A stretch of DNA of 64,000 bases from Hesseltinella vesiculosa (Eukaryota > Mucoromycota > Mucoromycetes > Mucorales > Cunninghamellaceae), in the NCBI GenBank assembly GCA_002104935.1, contig MCGT01000001.1, positions 186,001 to 250,000 of the forward strand, in the 5' to 3' direction. Below, in pieces: positions 30,867-44,811 of this stretch. Numbering within the stretch: position 1 is the first letter of the stretch; every line of letters begins with the position of its first letter. The notes beneath the pieces were generated by a model. The model did no database searches. It worked only from the letters and a program-made list of their open reading frames with translations, and was not told the DNA's origin. The translations under genes were made by a program, and so were the position numbers.

Positions 30867-31567
30867 GTAGAAGTCGTGTGTAAATTTTGGGGTCAATTGA
30901 TGATTTTTGACCAGGGTCGTCTGGGAATCCCCCGGGGAAAATGTCCATTTTAAAAAAAACAGTAAGAGCTGTGCAGCAACATTGACGTAACGGATCAGTC
31001 TGACATTTTTCATAGGGATAGAACATCATGAATGATGATGCTATGGAAAACATCAAGCCGATAAGAAGAAGTCTCCCAGCCAACTTGTTGCATGTTTAGA
31101 ATCGATCCCTCTGTTTCCCAGCCAAAAAAAAAAAAATGAAAAATGGAGAGTATCGTTTCAGATTCCGTCCTTCCGGATGCTGTCGGAGCTGCCAGGATGC
31201 TTGCCTATCGGGGAACTTGGCAAAGTCCGGCGAGCCCGACATCATCCGGAAGGACGGAATCTGAAACGATACTCTCCATTTTTCATTTTTTTTTTTTTGG
31301 CTGGGAAACAGAGGGATCGATTCTAAACATGCAACAAGTTGGCTGGGAGACTTCTTCTTATCGGCTTGATGTTTTCCATAGCATCATCATTCATGATGTT
31401 CTATCCCTATGAAAAATGTCAGACTGATCCGTTACGTCAATGTTGCTGCACAGCTCTTACTGTTTTTTTTAAAATGGACATTTTCCCCAAGGAGGTCCCA
31501 GACGACCCTGGTCAAAAATCATCAATAGACAGCTTCTACTGATTGACCCCAAAATTTACACACGACT
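30867..31567. repeat. Large inverted repeat (arms ~300 bp, short loop)
   Basis: The left arm (about 30867-31195) is the reverse complement of the right arm (about 31222-31567), with a centre near 31208. The arms differ by a few substitutions and small indels, including an extra ~17 bp at about 31527-31543 in the right arm. Both arms carry the same short open frame (LLLIGLMFSIASSFMMF), read outward on opposite strands (30853-31083 minus, 31339-31542 plus). No terminal duplication or transposase is seen. Confidence 0.85.
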
Positions 31568-31624
31568 AGCAGATCTTAAGACAAGGCTTTTTACACACGA
31601 CTAGCAGATCTTAAGACAAGGCTT
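31555..31624. repeat. Direct tandem repeat, 2 x 35 bp
   Basis: Two identical 35-bp units (31555-31589 and 31590-31624), each starting TTTACACACG and ending GGCTT, sit at the outer edge of the right arm of the inverted repeat. The left arm has only the first ~12 bases of this unit. Confidence 0.85.
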
Positions 31625-32332
31625 TAAGCCGAAGTAGAAGTCCAGCAACCACCCTAGTGAAGACGTTTATTATACCACTGTCGCAACTACCAAGTAGCCA
31701 GGCGTGGAATGAGCTGACGAATGTTTGACGTTCTCATTCTTCGTGGTGAATTTATTTTTTAGCTAGAGAACCATCAGGGCCTAATCAACTTATGCATGCT
31801 GATGACGCCCAACAAATAGATTTTTTTCCTGAGTCATCATGGCACAGCGTATACACTCACCCTCTTCACGTTAAAGTGGCATGCTCGTACAGCAGGGCAA
31901 AAGGGTGAAGGTAATATTTGATAATTTATCAAAAGCGGCCATTTTTGCTAGGACATCCTGTTTTCTAGGACACTCTCCTTAAGACCTTGATCAATGAATG
32001 TATGAAAGTGACACAGTGTCAAAGACGACACAGCGGCCAACTTTGGCTGAGAACATGCTTCGTCAGGCACGAGCCTGCAGTCACTTTTTATGATTTTTCG
32101 AACTATCAGCGCCAAAATCGTCCTGACGATAACTAACTTTTAGGAAATGACCACCATATGAGATGCAGTAATGACTGATAGTGCAGAGGTTCGTAAGCTG
32201 ATACGATGAGAACGTTGCAGCTGCGCATGTCAGAAGGAAACATGGCGGGCAAATCAAGCCACTGCTTTTTTTTTTTTAGCCTTTTTTTTTGTGTTTTCTT
32301 TTTCTTTTTCAGCAACACATTTTTAATTTATT

Positions 32333-34151
32333 ATGCTTAGACAATCCACATCACGATTAAGTAATGTATACGGTCGACGTCAGTTTGGTACAAGTAGTTT
32401 GCGCTTGACAGAACAGTCTACGGCAACCAAATCATCGTCCTTCAAAGCAACTTTACCCAAAAGCGACAAGAAGCCTGCCAAAGCCGACAATGACAAAAGC
32501 AAGTTCTGGAAGCCTATTGCCATTGGCTCTGGTGTTATTTCAGGTGCATTGATTGGTGGTCTGTTCTATTATGGTCGTCCTTTTGGTGACATTCGTGATG
32601 AAAAGGTGAGACTGCACTTGGATGGATGCGCATCGTCGCATTTTTTTTTTTTGGTTACTCACGCTTTTTATAATCTTTCATTGCTTGACAGTTTGCCACC
32701 GAGAACATGATGTCAGCTTCTTACCACCGATCCATTGAACGATTCCGAGAATTCCGTCACGTAAGTACCAATCAATGTAGAATGACAAACTCTGGGTGGT
32801 TGGTGCTAATCATTTATTACGCTATACTTAGGATATGCATAAGCCCATGTGGGATGACCTCCTACCCGACCCTCTTCCTGAACCTTATGGCCGTCCTTAC
32901 ACCCTAGTGATCAACATGGATGAAACTTTGGTGTACTCTACCTGGAGTGTAAGTCTTTCTGGATCACAGGGGAACCTCACCCGTGCTTACGTGACAATCT
33001 ACTTTTATTCTTTAGCGCGAGCATGGCTGGCGTCACGCCAAACGTCCTGGTGTCGATTATTTCCTTTCTTATATGTCTCAATTCTTTGAAATCGTCATCT
33101 TTACGTCACAACCAGCCATGGTAAGTTCGTCGCGGCAAAAAAAAAAAAAAAAAAAAAAAAAACAGGGCAAAGCTCATTCACCTGTTGTGCATCTCCTTTT
33201 CAGAATGCCAAACCTATTTTGGACAAGTTGGATCCTTACCAGTATGCTATGTACAAGCTCTTCCGTGACGGTACCCGCTATGAAAACGGCCATTATATCA
33301 AGGATCTGTCGCATTTGAATCGAGACCTCAGCAAGGTGATTATCATGGATTCCAACCCCCAAGCCTTTTCCAAACAACCTGAAAACGGTATTGCCCTTAA
33401 ACCTTGGAAGGGTGAAGCCAATGACAACGGTCTTTTGGAATACATTCCCTTCTTGGAAGGTAAATGCAGAACGATGAGTAGAAAGGAGAGCTTTGCTGAT
33501 AGCATTCTTCTTCTTTTAGCCGTTGCATTGACGAACCCTAGCGATACACGATTGGTATTGAAGAGCTTTGATGGCAAGTATATTCCTGAAGAATGGTCAT
33601 TGCGTGAGAAGGAAATGGAAGAAGCTCACCGTCAACAATGGCTGGCTGAGCAAAAGGGCAAGCCTAGTCAACGCAATCTCGGCTCCTTGCTTCGTGGCGG
33701 AGCTGCTGATCAAACCGAGGGGCCACCCCCAACTTATTTGCAACAAATGCGCAAGCATGTCCGTGACACCTTTGCTCAGGAGCAAGACCAAATGAAGAAG
33801 CAACAAGAATTGATGATGAAGGATTATGAAATGCAAATGGAAAAAATGAAGGATATGAAGATGACCGTTTGGGAGCTCATGGCTCAAGCTGCCTCGGTAA
33901 GTTTGGATGTTTTGTCAAACGCTGTGGAGTGTGGGAAGAGAAGCATGTCGTCAAAGAAAAAAAAAAAAAAAGAGGATCTGCATTGTGGGACAAAGGATGA
34001 AAAAGGTGCCTTATGCAACTGTCATCTCATATGTGCATTTTTTTTTACATGTATCCGTTTGATCCAGGGTCAACCTATTATGCCACCTGGTGCTGATGGT
34101 CCTGGCCAGCCCCAAGGCCAACCCCAAGAACAAGGACAACAACAGCAGTAA
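32333..34151 (+). CDS. TIM50: Mitochondrial import inner membrane translocase subunit TIM50
   Basis: Model: exons 32333-32605, 32692-32760, 32832-32948, 33016-33120, 33204-33459, 33520-33896 and 34068-34151 (426 aa). The N terminus is a mitochondrial presequence ([18 protein letters not shown]). A single membrane span follows at ~65-82 ([20 protein letters not shown]). The intermembrane-space FCP1-like domain contains [41 protein letters not shown] and [12 protein letters not shown]. The catalytic DxDx(T/V) of true FCP1 phosphatases is degenerate (NMDET), as expected for TIM50, which is a presequence receptor of the TIM23 complex and not an enzyme. A charged coiled tail and a Gln/Pro-rich end follow. 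Confidence 0.92.
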
Positions 34152-34539
34152 ACGTGCACCATTCTAGCTTAGATTCATAAACCTGCAATGTAAAAAAAAA
34201 ATGGTACAAAGATCGCTGCCAATCGTGTTCCGAACCCCGAGGAAACCGTAACAAAAAAAAAACAAAAAAGAATGCGAACGATGCATGGATTGCGTAGCAC
34301 AAAAAAGTGAGGAGGCGTTTTTGTGAGAAATCGTTTTGAAATCGGATGCATGAGTACTGGGAAAAAAAAAAGAACACAGGATATTTAATCATAGGTTTGG
34401 TATGCATGGGTAAAATATAAAATATAAAATTCGATATACAAAAAATACAACAACAAACAAGAAGGTGGAGAAGCGGAGGGAAATTTCATACTGAGGTAAA
34501 AGTAGAGATTATTTTTTTTGGAAAAAAGTAGAAAATGCA
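34152..34539. other. Convergent 3' spacer
   Basis: This A/T-rich spacer between TIM50 and the forkhead gene has several A-runs and no gene. Confidence 0.5.
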
Positions 34540-35953
<1,414 letters not shown>

Positions 35954-38774
35954 GAAAATAAGAGAGTGAGAGAAAAACGAAAAAAAAAAGAGTTTTCAAA
36001 AGAAAAAGGGGATGGCACCCAGTTTCCGACAAACCTCCAACCCTTTTATAGGTGAGAAGTGGGCGTTGGGTTTTTTGCCTCTCCGCATTTGCTTTCAAAT
36101 TTTCTGTTTTTGGTAATCCTTGCGAGTGCCCCTTTTTTGCTATCCCTTTTTTTTTATATGTATTTTCTTGGTCCCCACGCAATGCCCTCATTTTTTTTTT
36201 AGAAGAGGCTCAGGTCAGGTGATTAAAAAGGCAGTGAAAAAAAGTTGACCAATGATCTGCGTGCCCCTTCTTTTTTTACTCCTGGACAAGATACCCAGAC
36301 GAAAAAAAAAAAAAGAGTTAAGTTACTTTTTTTACGCCAATTTTGTCCACTTCTTTTGGGGTTGGGGTGCGAGGCGTTTTTTTTTTCTTGTGTAGAACAA
36401 GATCCTCGAGGAAAATTTGATAGTGACAATGCCTTGTTTCTCACTTGTGGGTATTTTATTTTATTTTTCCGGGTTGCTATGTTGACTCCAAAATTCCGTA
36501 CATGATCACCTATTTTCATCTATGAAATGCATTGCTGCATGCATACCTTTCAATCTATTGCTTCCTCGCCTCCAATTCTGCATGAACGAGCCCAATCCCC
36601 GATTTGAAGGCTCTCTCCTGTGGATACCCCGTGTATCACAGCCATGACTTTTTGTTGCCACTTGCGAACAACGCAACTTTTTTTCTATTTTGAACTCAAT
36701 GCACAATTTAGAATTCCATGGTTCAAGAAAAAAAATGCTTCGGTGCATAAGCCTTACACCAAACGATGGCCAGCCAAGAGCAAAAATGAAAAAGCGGGAG
36801 TGTTTCTTTTTTTATGGAATTTCCCAGCCTGATCAAGAGCTAACCTTACAAGACACTCTTTTTTAATCAAGCGTTGCCATCAAAAAGATCCTGATTTGGT
36901 CAGATACTGTTTAAATATCAACCAAGTGGCCTGTTTAAAAAAAGAGAGTTGCGCGCCATTTTTGATCAGCAACCCTTTCGCGTTTCAAATGTTGCCCTCC
37001 TTTTTTGAAACCCAGACCACTTTTTCCCTGAAAAAGCATCATTTTTCAACTCTCTTTGATCCCGATGGCAACAAAAACATGGCAATCGAAATATGAACCA
37101 ACACATGGCAGTTCTTTAAAAGCACATGAACAAAAAAAAAGGAACACTTGTTTTGATTGGTATATAAAAAAAAGTACTTCCCATGCAGCTGTCCTGTTTC
37201 TAAACTGCTGGGGCGTTGACCTCTTGCCTAAAGTACCTGTGGTGCAACCCTTTCATTTTTTTTCATGGCCAGAGAGTTCCGGAACTACCAATTCAAGGCG
37301 CATTCTTTTTGTGTTACATAGTTGACTCCTTACGAGAAAAATAGAGCCATGGGCATGTTTCCATATCGATGACTTGCTGGCATCGATTCAAAAATACGGG
37401 GATACCCGACAGGGATGGTCAGATGGCTTGTGATCAGGTTACCTACAACGAATGAACAAGTATTTTTCTTTCTCTTAAAAGAAAGTTCAAAACGCAAGAA
37501 AAAAGCTAAAGTTCTTTTTTGGCCCTGGAAGGTTCCCTCGGAGCCGACCCGAGACTTGTATTTGTTTGGGCACTTAAAAATAACTTTACCTTTGTGGATG
37601 GCCCATGCGAAGGTCTTCAATAAAGATTTTCGTTGCCACTTTTGTGCCTTGCTCAATGTTTTTTTTTCATCGTTTCATGTCCTGCGTCGTTCTCATTATT
37701 TTGTTTTCATGTGCCTCGAAGTAAATGCACCAAGAAAAGAATTAATGCAAGGCTGTGCTTCCCTCCTTATGAAATGATCTTCAGTGTACGTTATTGTAGC
37801 CTTTTTGATGCATCACGTGTGAAGGGCGGTTTGTTGAACAATGGAGTGTTGTCGTCATGATGTGTTTTCATTTTGACAGGGATCAGGGCCTGTCAAAAAG
37901 CGAAACGTGACGACCATTTAATGAAAATAAATAAATAAATACCTAGAAGTGCCTCGGGAAATGCTTAAAAAACGCTTCGTGATGTCATGGGCTAGGCAAA
38001 GGGAAGTGGGCAAACAGAACGCCAGTAGCTTCGGTGCCAAAATTGGTTAAAGGCCGCGACAATTTGAATATATTTTTATCATTTTTTGCTTGGGCTCAGC
38101 TCAATGAATGCCTGCCGAAAAAAGCCCAACTCCATACCAATGGCGCAAAAAAAAAAAAAAAAATAGCGGACGATGCTAATAGAATCGTGAGAAACAAAGT
38201 CTCAAGAGGAGAGGCTCGCCAAGCAACGGGCTCACTCTCCGAATATCGCGGGGAAGATGATCCGCTGGAGAGAGTCCAGTTCATGCTTTTTGTCTCATTT
38301 ATTTATTATTATTACTACTATTACATATTATTATTATTATTATTATTTTTTTTTTTTCGCAAACTGTGAGAATGAATGCAGAAATATAAACTATTAATGA
38401 ACAGCTTTTTCTGCTTGGTCATCCAAAGCTTTACAACAAAAGTGACGAACCCCTTTCGGGCGAGCCACAAGCTTCCATTCCTGAGGCTGCTCCTCCACCG
38501 AGACACCACATGCCACCATTTCTCAGTCACTTCTTTCACCAAGGAAAAGACAAGGACAAAAAACAAAAAAAACAATAGACAAAAAAAAGGCTTTTGGTGT
38601 GTAGCCAGACCAAAATCTGAAGAGTCTCACTAGGCAGGGGCCAGACAAAATGATTGGCTGGCAACCATCCAGCAGCCCCCGCTTCATTTGAGGAAATTTC
38701 GCGTCTGTGATCAATCTATTCTTTTTTTACCTTTTTTTTTTTTCATTCTTCCTAGTCATCATTCTCTGATACAA
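35954..38774. other. 2.8-kb gene-poor region
   Basis: This is the promoter side of both the forkhead (-) and the ChAPs (+) genes. It has many A/T homopolymers and a TAT-rich stretch at about 38302-38345. Open frames on both strands are below 125 codons and show no domains, signal peptides followed by Cys patterns, or supporting splice structure. No tRNA-like cloverleaf was found by eye. Confidence 0.5.
36041..36050 (-). promoter_or_regulatory. TATA box of the forkhead gene
   Basis: TATAAAAGGG on the minus strand lies about 90 bp before the start codon at 35953, a plausible core promoter element. Confidence 0.5.
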
Positions 38775-41700
38775 ATGGCTGCTCATGCATTAAAAGATAT
38801 TCCAGAGTTTGTGGAAAACAAACTAGGCGAATCTATTGTGGCACGTACAGATGCTTTAGGTAGGAATACAACAAGGCTTAGAGGGGCAAGCTCATGCAAG
38901 GGCCATCATCATTAACCATGACTTACTTAATTTTATTATTCAATATTGCAGGGACATTCCGTGAACTTGGTCCTCCCGATCTCTGTCACATCATCAAAAC
39001 AAATGCAAAGCCTGGTGTGAGCGAGGTAGCTCTCCACTGTGGCTCGCGCCCATGACCTTGTCATTTGACGTTATTTTTCTTTGCATCTAGGCTGGTACCT
39101 ACCATTATGTTTCTGGTGTAGATGCATCATCTTCAGCTACTCTGGCTGCTTACCTCAACTCTTTGACTTACTCCATGGTAAGCATGAACATTGGACGAAC
39201 GCCATGAGAAACAACTCACGGAACTAATCCTCCACTCTCTGTCAGGACGAAAACCAGTCTTGGTTTGGCAAATCCAATGCCTGGAGAATTCGATCTGGTA
39301 TCTACTGGTAAACCTATGACACAGACGGAAGTCGATTGGAATCAAAGGTATTGACTTTTTTTTTTTTTTTCGTAGCTGTTTCAATGCGTTCTCAAGAGTG
39401 GATGTCCGAGTTGAGGTGAAAATTCCTGGTGGTGTTGAATGCTACTTCGTGGATGTGCGTGGCGAAAGGTATATTCTCGAGAAAGGGCTGCTGAAAAGAG
39501 CATGGCCTATGGACATTTTGTTTAAATCATTGTTTTATTATGATGGAAGGCATGAAACGACCGCAGGCATCTGGCAAGAAACCTATTTATCGGCTGTACT
39601 TCGGGCCATCCTGTATTCAGACGACAGCTACTACCGCCTTGCTGGTTACCGCAAAAAGGACCCCATTACTAGCTTGCAATCTGAACAGAAATTTTTGGAA
39701 GCTGTGGAAACACTCTTTTTCCGAGGTACGTGCCAACCAGAATCAAAATGGAAAATACTGCGAAACTCATCTTTGTCGGTCTATTTTTTTTTTTTTTTTG
39801 GTCTGTGTCAGGCTGGCAGCTTGGTAGCAAACCTGAAATCCAAACTGCCACGGTTGTGCACAATCACTTGACATCGGGGGTGATGAAATACTTTAGCGAC
39901 AGTTTCCGATTCGGCCCTGCCATCGCTCTCTTTGAACGGCTGCAAAAGAAGGATCCCGAGGTCGGGACCCTGCTGGCCGAAGCCTACATAGGCGAAAACG
40001 AAGAAATCAAAGCGGTGAATACCATTTTTGAAGATTTGAAATTGGCCCCCATGAGCTATTCCCTTCTTCATGTCCAAGTCGACTTTTTGCGCTCCAAGGT
40101 AATGTCATCTGCCTTTGCTTTTCTGTGAACCACTTACCTTGTCCACTTTCCTTTTTTTTAAAAAAAAAAATAGGGAGAATATGACATGGCTTTGAAGCTG
40201 GCCAAGTTTGCTGTGAACACCACCCCTTCTGAATTTTTAACCTGGGCCAAATTGACGGATGGTATTGTCCATGCATTTTTATGCGCTTATTGACTCACTC
40301 TTTCAATTTTTCTTCTTCCATATAGTCTACATCGACATTGGTGATTATCAAAATGTAAGTTGGAAGACTGCTTTGGACTGATCGGACACTCAAACTTACA
40401 GAGTCTCTCCTCTATTTCTTGGATATAGGCTTTGTTGACACTGAATTCTTGTCCCATGTTTACCTACAGCGAACGTGATATGCATCGCATGCCGGCTCCG
40501 GCTTATACTCACTTACCCGTCAAAACCGATGTGGCCAACTCTGGCGTCATTGAAGAAGAAATGACCACTTCCAGAGAAAGCGAGGTAATGGACAGAAAAT
40601 CGAGGAGTCAGCAGAAAGCTCCATTCATTTTCTGATTTAGGCCGACCCCAACCTCCTTCGACTACCTGCCCCAGCTCTTCATGGCACATTCTCTAAAGCT
40701 TACGCCCTCCTTACGCGCTTGGCCGGCCGCATTGGCTGGGACGATTTACTAAAAACCCGGTCCATGGTCTTTGTCATGGAAGAGGAATACCGTCAACAAA
40801 AGGCCAAGGAAGAAGAACGCAAGGGCAGCTTTTCTCAACCCTCCGGCAACGAAGCCATGACCGCAGCGAACGGAAACAAGGACAGCGACCCATCGGAAGA
40901 CCAGCACGAGGGACAGCCCGACGAGCAGCTAAATGAAAAGTCCGCCGATGTCGAGCAAGAAGACCTTGCCGCAGACGAATTGGCTGAGAACCTGGATGAA
41001 GTGGATCTTAATGACGAAACTGAAAAGAATGAAAACACCGACAACTCACCCCACCTCAAGCAGCCCTCTCTAGAACGCCCCCGCCAAGCAGCTGAAGATC
41101 CAAATGTAAGTTTTATTTGTTTTCTGTGCTTGTTATGTGCCAGCCAGTCACTTGACGTATATTTTTTTCCGGGGCGGGTAGGGTGATGGTGAAAAGAAGG
41201 ACGAATCCAGCTTTTCGTTTGGCAACAAGCGACTTTGTGAACGTTGGCTCGACAATCTCTTCATGGTGCTTTACGAAGATTTGCGGATTTATACCTTTTG
41301 GCGCACTGAAGTCACTCATTACCGTGCACAACAATTACCTTATCGCAAGACTGGCACTGAATGGGAACTTTTGGGCGACCTGGCACTTCGTTTGTGGCAC
41401 GAAGTAAAACAATACGGACGCGTCCAGATCAGAACGGTCTCTCACTTTTTTTTTCTTTCGTCTCCTTTGACAGAGCGAAGCCAAGGAAGCCTATGAACAA
41501 TGCTTGGACCAGAAATTCTCAGCAAAGGCATGGATCAGGCTGTTGGAAATGTATGCTAAGCAAGGCAACGTTGAACGAGCTTTGTTGGCGGCTGTCAAGT
41601 TAACCGTGTACCATGAACGATGGTACCACGAGATTGTGGTATGTCTTTTATTGTTCACATTGGCAAAGACTCACCTCCTATTTGATCTCTTTTAGTACCC

Positions 41701-41863
41701 AACCGAAATTGCCTGGAATCTCAACAAAGTCATTCGTAAGGAAGGCCTATCGAAAATGCAAAACGTCTTGACCTCGATGAACTTGCCCGAGTCTGTCCAA
41801 AAGTTGATGCGCCGTTACTTTGATTATGTGGAGCTCTTCAAGGTCGAAGGTTATGAATTCTGA
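38775..41863 (+). CDS. ChAPs family protein (Chs5-Arf1-binding, Bch1/Bud7/Chs6-like), exomer subunit
   Basis: Model: exons 38775-38859, 38952-39025, 39091-39177, 39246-39307, 39376-39725, 39812-40098, 40174-40261, 40326-40354, 40429-40584, 40641-41105, 41182-41403, 41474-41638 and 41696-41863 (745 aa; yeast Bch1 is of similar size). Family blocks include FRELGPPDLCHIIK, YHYVSGVDASSSATLAAYLN, VKIPGGVECYFVDVRGERY and TPSEFLTWAKLTD, with TPR-like helices towards the end (SEAKEAYEQCLDQKFSAKAW). ChAPs bind Chs5 and Arf1 at the trans-Golgi and load cargo such as chitin synthase for the plasma membrane. A ~90-residue acidic low-complexity insert sits at ~500-590. Exon 2 may end 9 nt earlier at an alternative GTGAGC donor. 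Confidence 0.88.
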
Positions 41864-42109
41864 TAGGTGCAGTCAGTAGCTGACTCCCTGCATCTTGCTT
41901 ATTTTATTGTCATGTATCATTCCAAACAGAAACAGCACTACACAAAAAATAAACATATTTCTGTATGATGTGCAGTGCACATGTTAAACCCAATCAAGAT
42001 AAAACATCCCAATCTTTTATTAATTTTCCCTTTTTTTTGTGTGTGTGTGTGCTATTAAAACATACAGATGTGCTAATCCATAATCATGATTCGATCTTGA
42101 ACCTTAATC

Positions 42110-43002
42110 TCAGGCGTCATTCTTGTTATCTTCATCCTTGCCTTCGTCACCCTTGACTGGCATCAAAGCCACCTTGACCGATACATCGCGGTCGCCCACC
42201 TTGATATCCTTGAAGTTTTCAATGATATTGGCCTGTTCCTTTTCGCTACTCACTTCAACAAAACCATAGCCTTTGGACCGGCCGCTAGTAGATAGAAAAG
42301 AAATGAGAACGCGTGCTAAAACGAAAAGCATCGTACATCTTTTTTTCGTAATGACTCTGTGTAGGTCGCAGCTACTTCTTACTTTCGTAGACGAGCAATT
42401 GAGGCAGACTCGATGGTAAAGGTTTCAAACAAAGCAGACAGTTCATCATCGGTTGTCGCATAAGGTAAATTGGCAACAAAAATACGAGTCTTGGAAGCGA
42501 CGGTGGGTTTGGCTTGGTGTTGGGTAGACGAACGTCGACGACGTCTGGGTTCATCGGGCTTCGGTTTGGCCAGCTCGACCGTGATTTCACGTCCATCCAG
42601 CTCAGTCTTGTTAAGTTCTTGTGTTGCCTTTTCAGCATCCTCTGGATCTTCAAATGTTACAAAACCATAACCAGCTGAGCGCAAATGACCGCGTCGTATC
42701 ACCGAGGCTTTTGCTCTTGGCAACCAAAAAAAAAAAAAAAAAAAAACCCAGCACGTCAATTCACGCAAACGGCAATCGTTACGGTTTTCTTCTTTTTCTC
42801 TATTACGCCTTACACTTTGCCCACTCGACTGAAATAGTCTGCCAGTCCATCTTTCCTTGTCGAGAACGAAAGGTTTCCAACAAACACCTAGCGTGATACA
42901 AAAAAAGAAAATGGATCAAGATTCATGATCGTGCCGTTTCAACCGTGTCAAATGTTTGCCGATTACCTTTCCTTCTTCCATATGATCTTCTGTCGTGGAC
43001 AT
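42110..43002 (-). CDS. RNA-binding protein with two RRM domains
   Basis: Model: complement of 42967-43002, 42814-42887, 42383-42715 and 42110-42284 (205 aa). RRM1 has RNP2 VFVGNL and RNP1 GYGFVTFE; RRM2 has RNP2 IFVANL and RNP1 KGYGFVEV. A basic RRRRRSS linker joins them. The chain ends in an acidic tail (GDEGKDEDNKNDA). The two closely packed domains resemble small fungal nucleocytoplasmic RRM proteins, but no orthologue can be named. Exon 1 encodes only 12 residues. The start ATG at 43002 leads directly into the first RRM strand. Confidence 0.82.
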
Positions 43003-43455
43003 GATGCAATTAGAACTTCAGGAAAAAAAAAATAAACAAGAAAAACGTGAGTGAAAAAAAAAGAAAAAAAAATTGGAGGAGGACAACCCTTTGAAACAAA
43101 ACCCCTCACCTACAGCATAGCAGCCAGTCAGAAAGACATGTGGGAATGTGTCACTAAACACACTCAACTGCTTGTTGAGAGTTGCCTGCCCACATTTTTT
43201 TTCCCTTGACACTGACCAAGGTGTAGTCCATATCGACTTTGCTTATTGGGTCATTTTTTCCAACCTTTTTGAATACTCAGGCAGGTGTTTTTTTTTTTTT
43301 TTTACCAGCTTTCCAAAACGGGCAACTGACCTTGAATCAGCCAAAAAGGAGCAAACTGTTGCACAAGAAAAATTGAGTTTTCTCCCTCTTTTTTTTTTCC
43401 CCTTTTCATTCGTTTATATTACTTTTTTTTTTTTTGCTTCGATCTCGCACATTGA
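43003..43455. promoter_or_regulatory. Divergent promoter region rich in pyrimidine runs
   Basis: 453 bp lie between the divergent starts of the RRM and Rax1-like genes. Several T-runs (about 43288-43303, 43392-43400, 43422-43434) lie close to the Rax1-like start. No coding sequence is recognised. Confidence 0.45.
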
Positions 43456-44811
43456 ATGTACCCATCCACATCACCAACACAGGCTAAAAAATGGAGCATC
43501 TCACAAGCGAATAGCCGATTGTTCTCTATGAGTCTTGAAAATGCACTGGAAAGCGATCTTACTTTACAACAGCAGCAGACGGTTCCTATAGATGACGAGA
43601 AGAACGATATCCCCATGCACCAATTTCATCGACCCTCCAATAATCCATATCACTCCATGATAAGCCAAAGCGATAGTGTCCAACAAAAGCCTCAAGATCC
43701 ATTCTCTGTTGCTCCCATGGAAGCGTGGCAAGAAATGAAAGACTATAATCTGCAGGTACACGGCATACCCACTTTGGATCAGCTTCTACGATTGCCTACC
43801 AGCAGCCCCATCACACAAGCTCAGTTTGCTACCTTTCTACGACGACGAGGCTCCCAGCAGAACCTCAACTTTTTGCTCGAACTTGAAACTCACCAGCGGC
43901 TCTGGCAAGCCCACCTAGACAGCGAAGAACGCCAGCAACGACCGGGAATCCAAAAAGATCGGTCCAGTAAACAGTTCATGGACTTACATCCCTCCAGCCC
44001 CACAGCAACGTATTTTGAAATGTCAGACACCCAGAATCTGCTACAAGCCCAGGCTTCACCTTCCTTTTACCAGCATAATAATCTAAGCTCGACCTATGCC
44101 TCAAGAACAGTTCGCAATGACGGCAGCTCTTTGTCTCGACACGACGTTGTGCAAAACGCCCTTCGAGTTTACCGTACCTTTTGTAGTCGTTACGACGCTG
44201 CTCAGCCTGTGCATCTTCCCGAAGATCACTGTCTGGCCTTGGAGACCCTAGTAGAGCAGCACCAACGACCTGAACCTGCCATCTTTGAATCTGCTCGCTC
44301 CCACGTCTTCGATGTCCTCAACATGTTTTATTACCCCCAGTTTGTCGATGCCGTCCTTTATACCAATGTCTCCACCATTTCTGCGCGACTTTACCTGACA
44401 GCCGGCCTGATCTTGTTGATCTTCAGCTTCTCATTGGAATTTGCCTTTATCTTCTTGGATTTTGGCAATACTGCAACTCGATGGTGGCCATTCCTTCCGT
44501 TTCTCTTCAGCTGGTCCTTTGTCATCACGGGCGTCACTCATTTTGCTTGGTGGTCTGCCTGGCTAAGGAAATCGTAAGCAAAAATCAAATATTGGCCGAA
44601 GGACCTGGTCTCAACGTTTTTTATCTTTATTTTTTATTATGGTCCATGCGTTTGTTACAGCGAAGCAAGCTTTTTGGTTTCCATTCCAGTGCAAGACAAG
44701 ACTGTGGTTCGAATTCAGCGCAAACGAGCGTTTATCTGGTGCTTGGGAAATATCATCATTGCTTTTGTCACTTCTATATTATTTGTCTTTGTGCCCCCTC
44801 ATCGTATTTAG
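43456..44811 (+). CDS. Rax1-like RGS-domain membrane protein (bud-site/polarity)
   Basis: Model: exons 43456-44573 and 44661-44811 (422 aa; yeast Rax1 is 435 aa). A polar N terminus is followed by a split RGS domain: PTLDQLLRLPTSSPITQAQF and FLRRRGSQQNLNFLLELETH, then after a Ser-rich insert NALRVYRTFCSRYDA to VLNMFYYPQFVDAVLYTN. Three membrane spans end the chain: YLTAGLILLIFSFSLEFAFIF, WPFLPFLFSWSFVITGV and, after the intron, NIIIAFVTSILFVFV. This is the Rax1 layout; Rax1 marks cell poles in yeast. The intron (phase 2) must be removed to gain the last span. Function in a hyphal fungus is inferred, probably tip or septum polarity. Confidence 0.8.

Larger units (their letters stand above)
30123..32332. 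other. 2.2-kb gene-free region carrying an inverted repeat
   Basis: No gene is recognised between the lectin and TIM50 starts. The main content is the inverted repeat at 30867-31567 and the direct repeat at 31555-31624. The parts outside these (30123-30866 and 31625-32332) show only short open frames. Confidence 0.55.

Noticed and set aside
36223..38369. Several open frames of 60-125 codons in the gene-poor 36-38 kb region
   Set aside because: They overlap on both strands, contain homopolymer-encoded Phe or Lys runs and show no recognisable domain.
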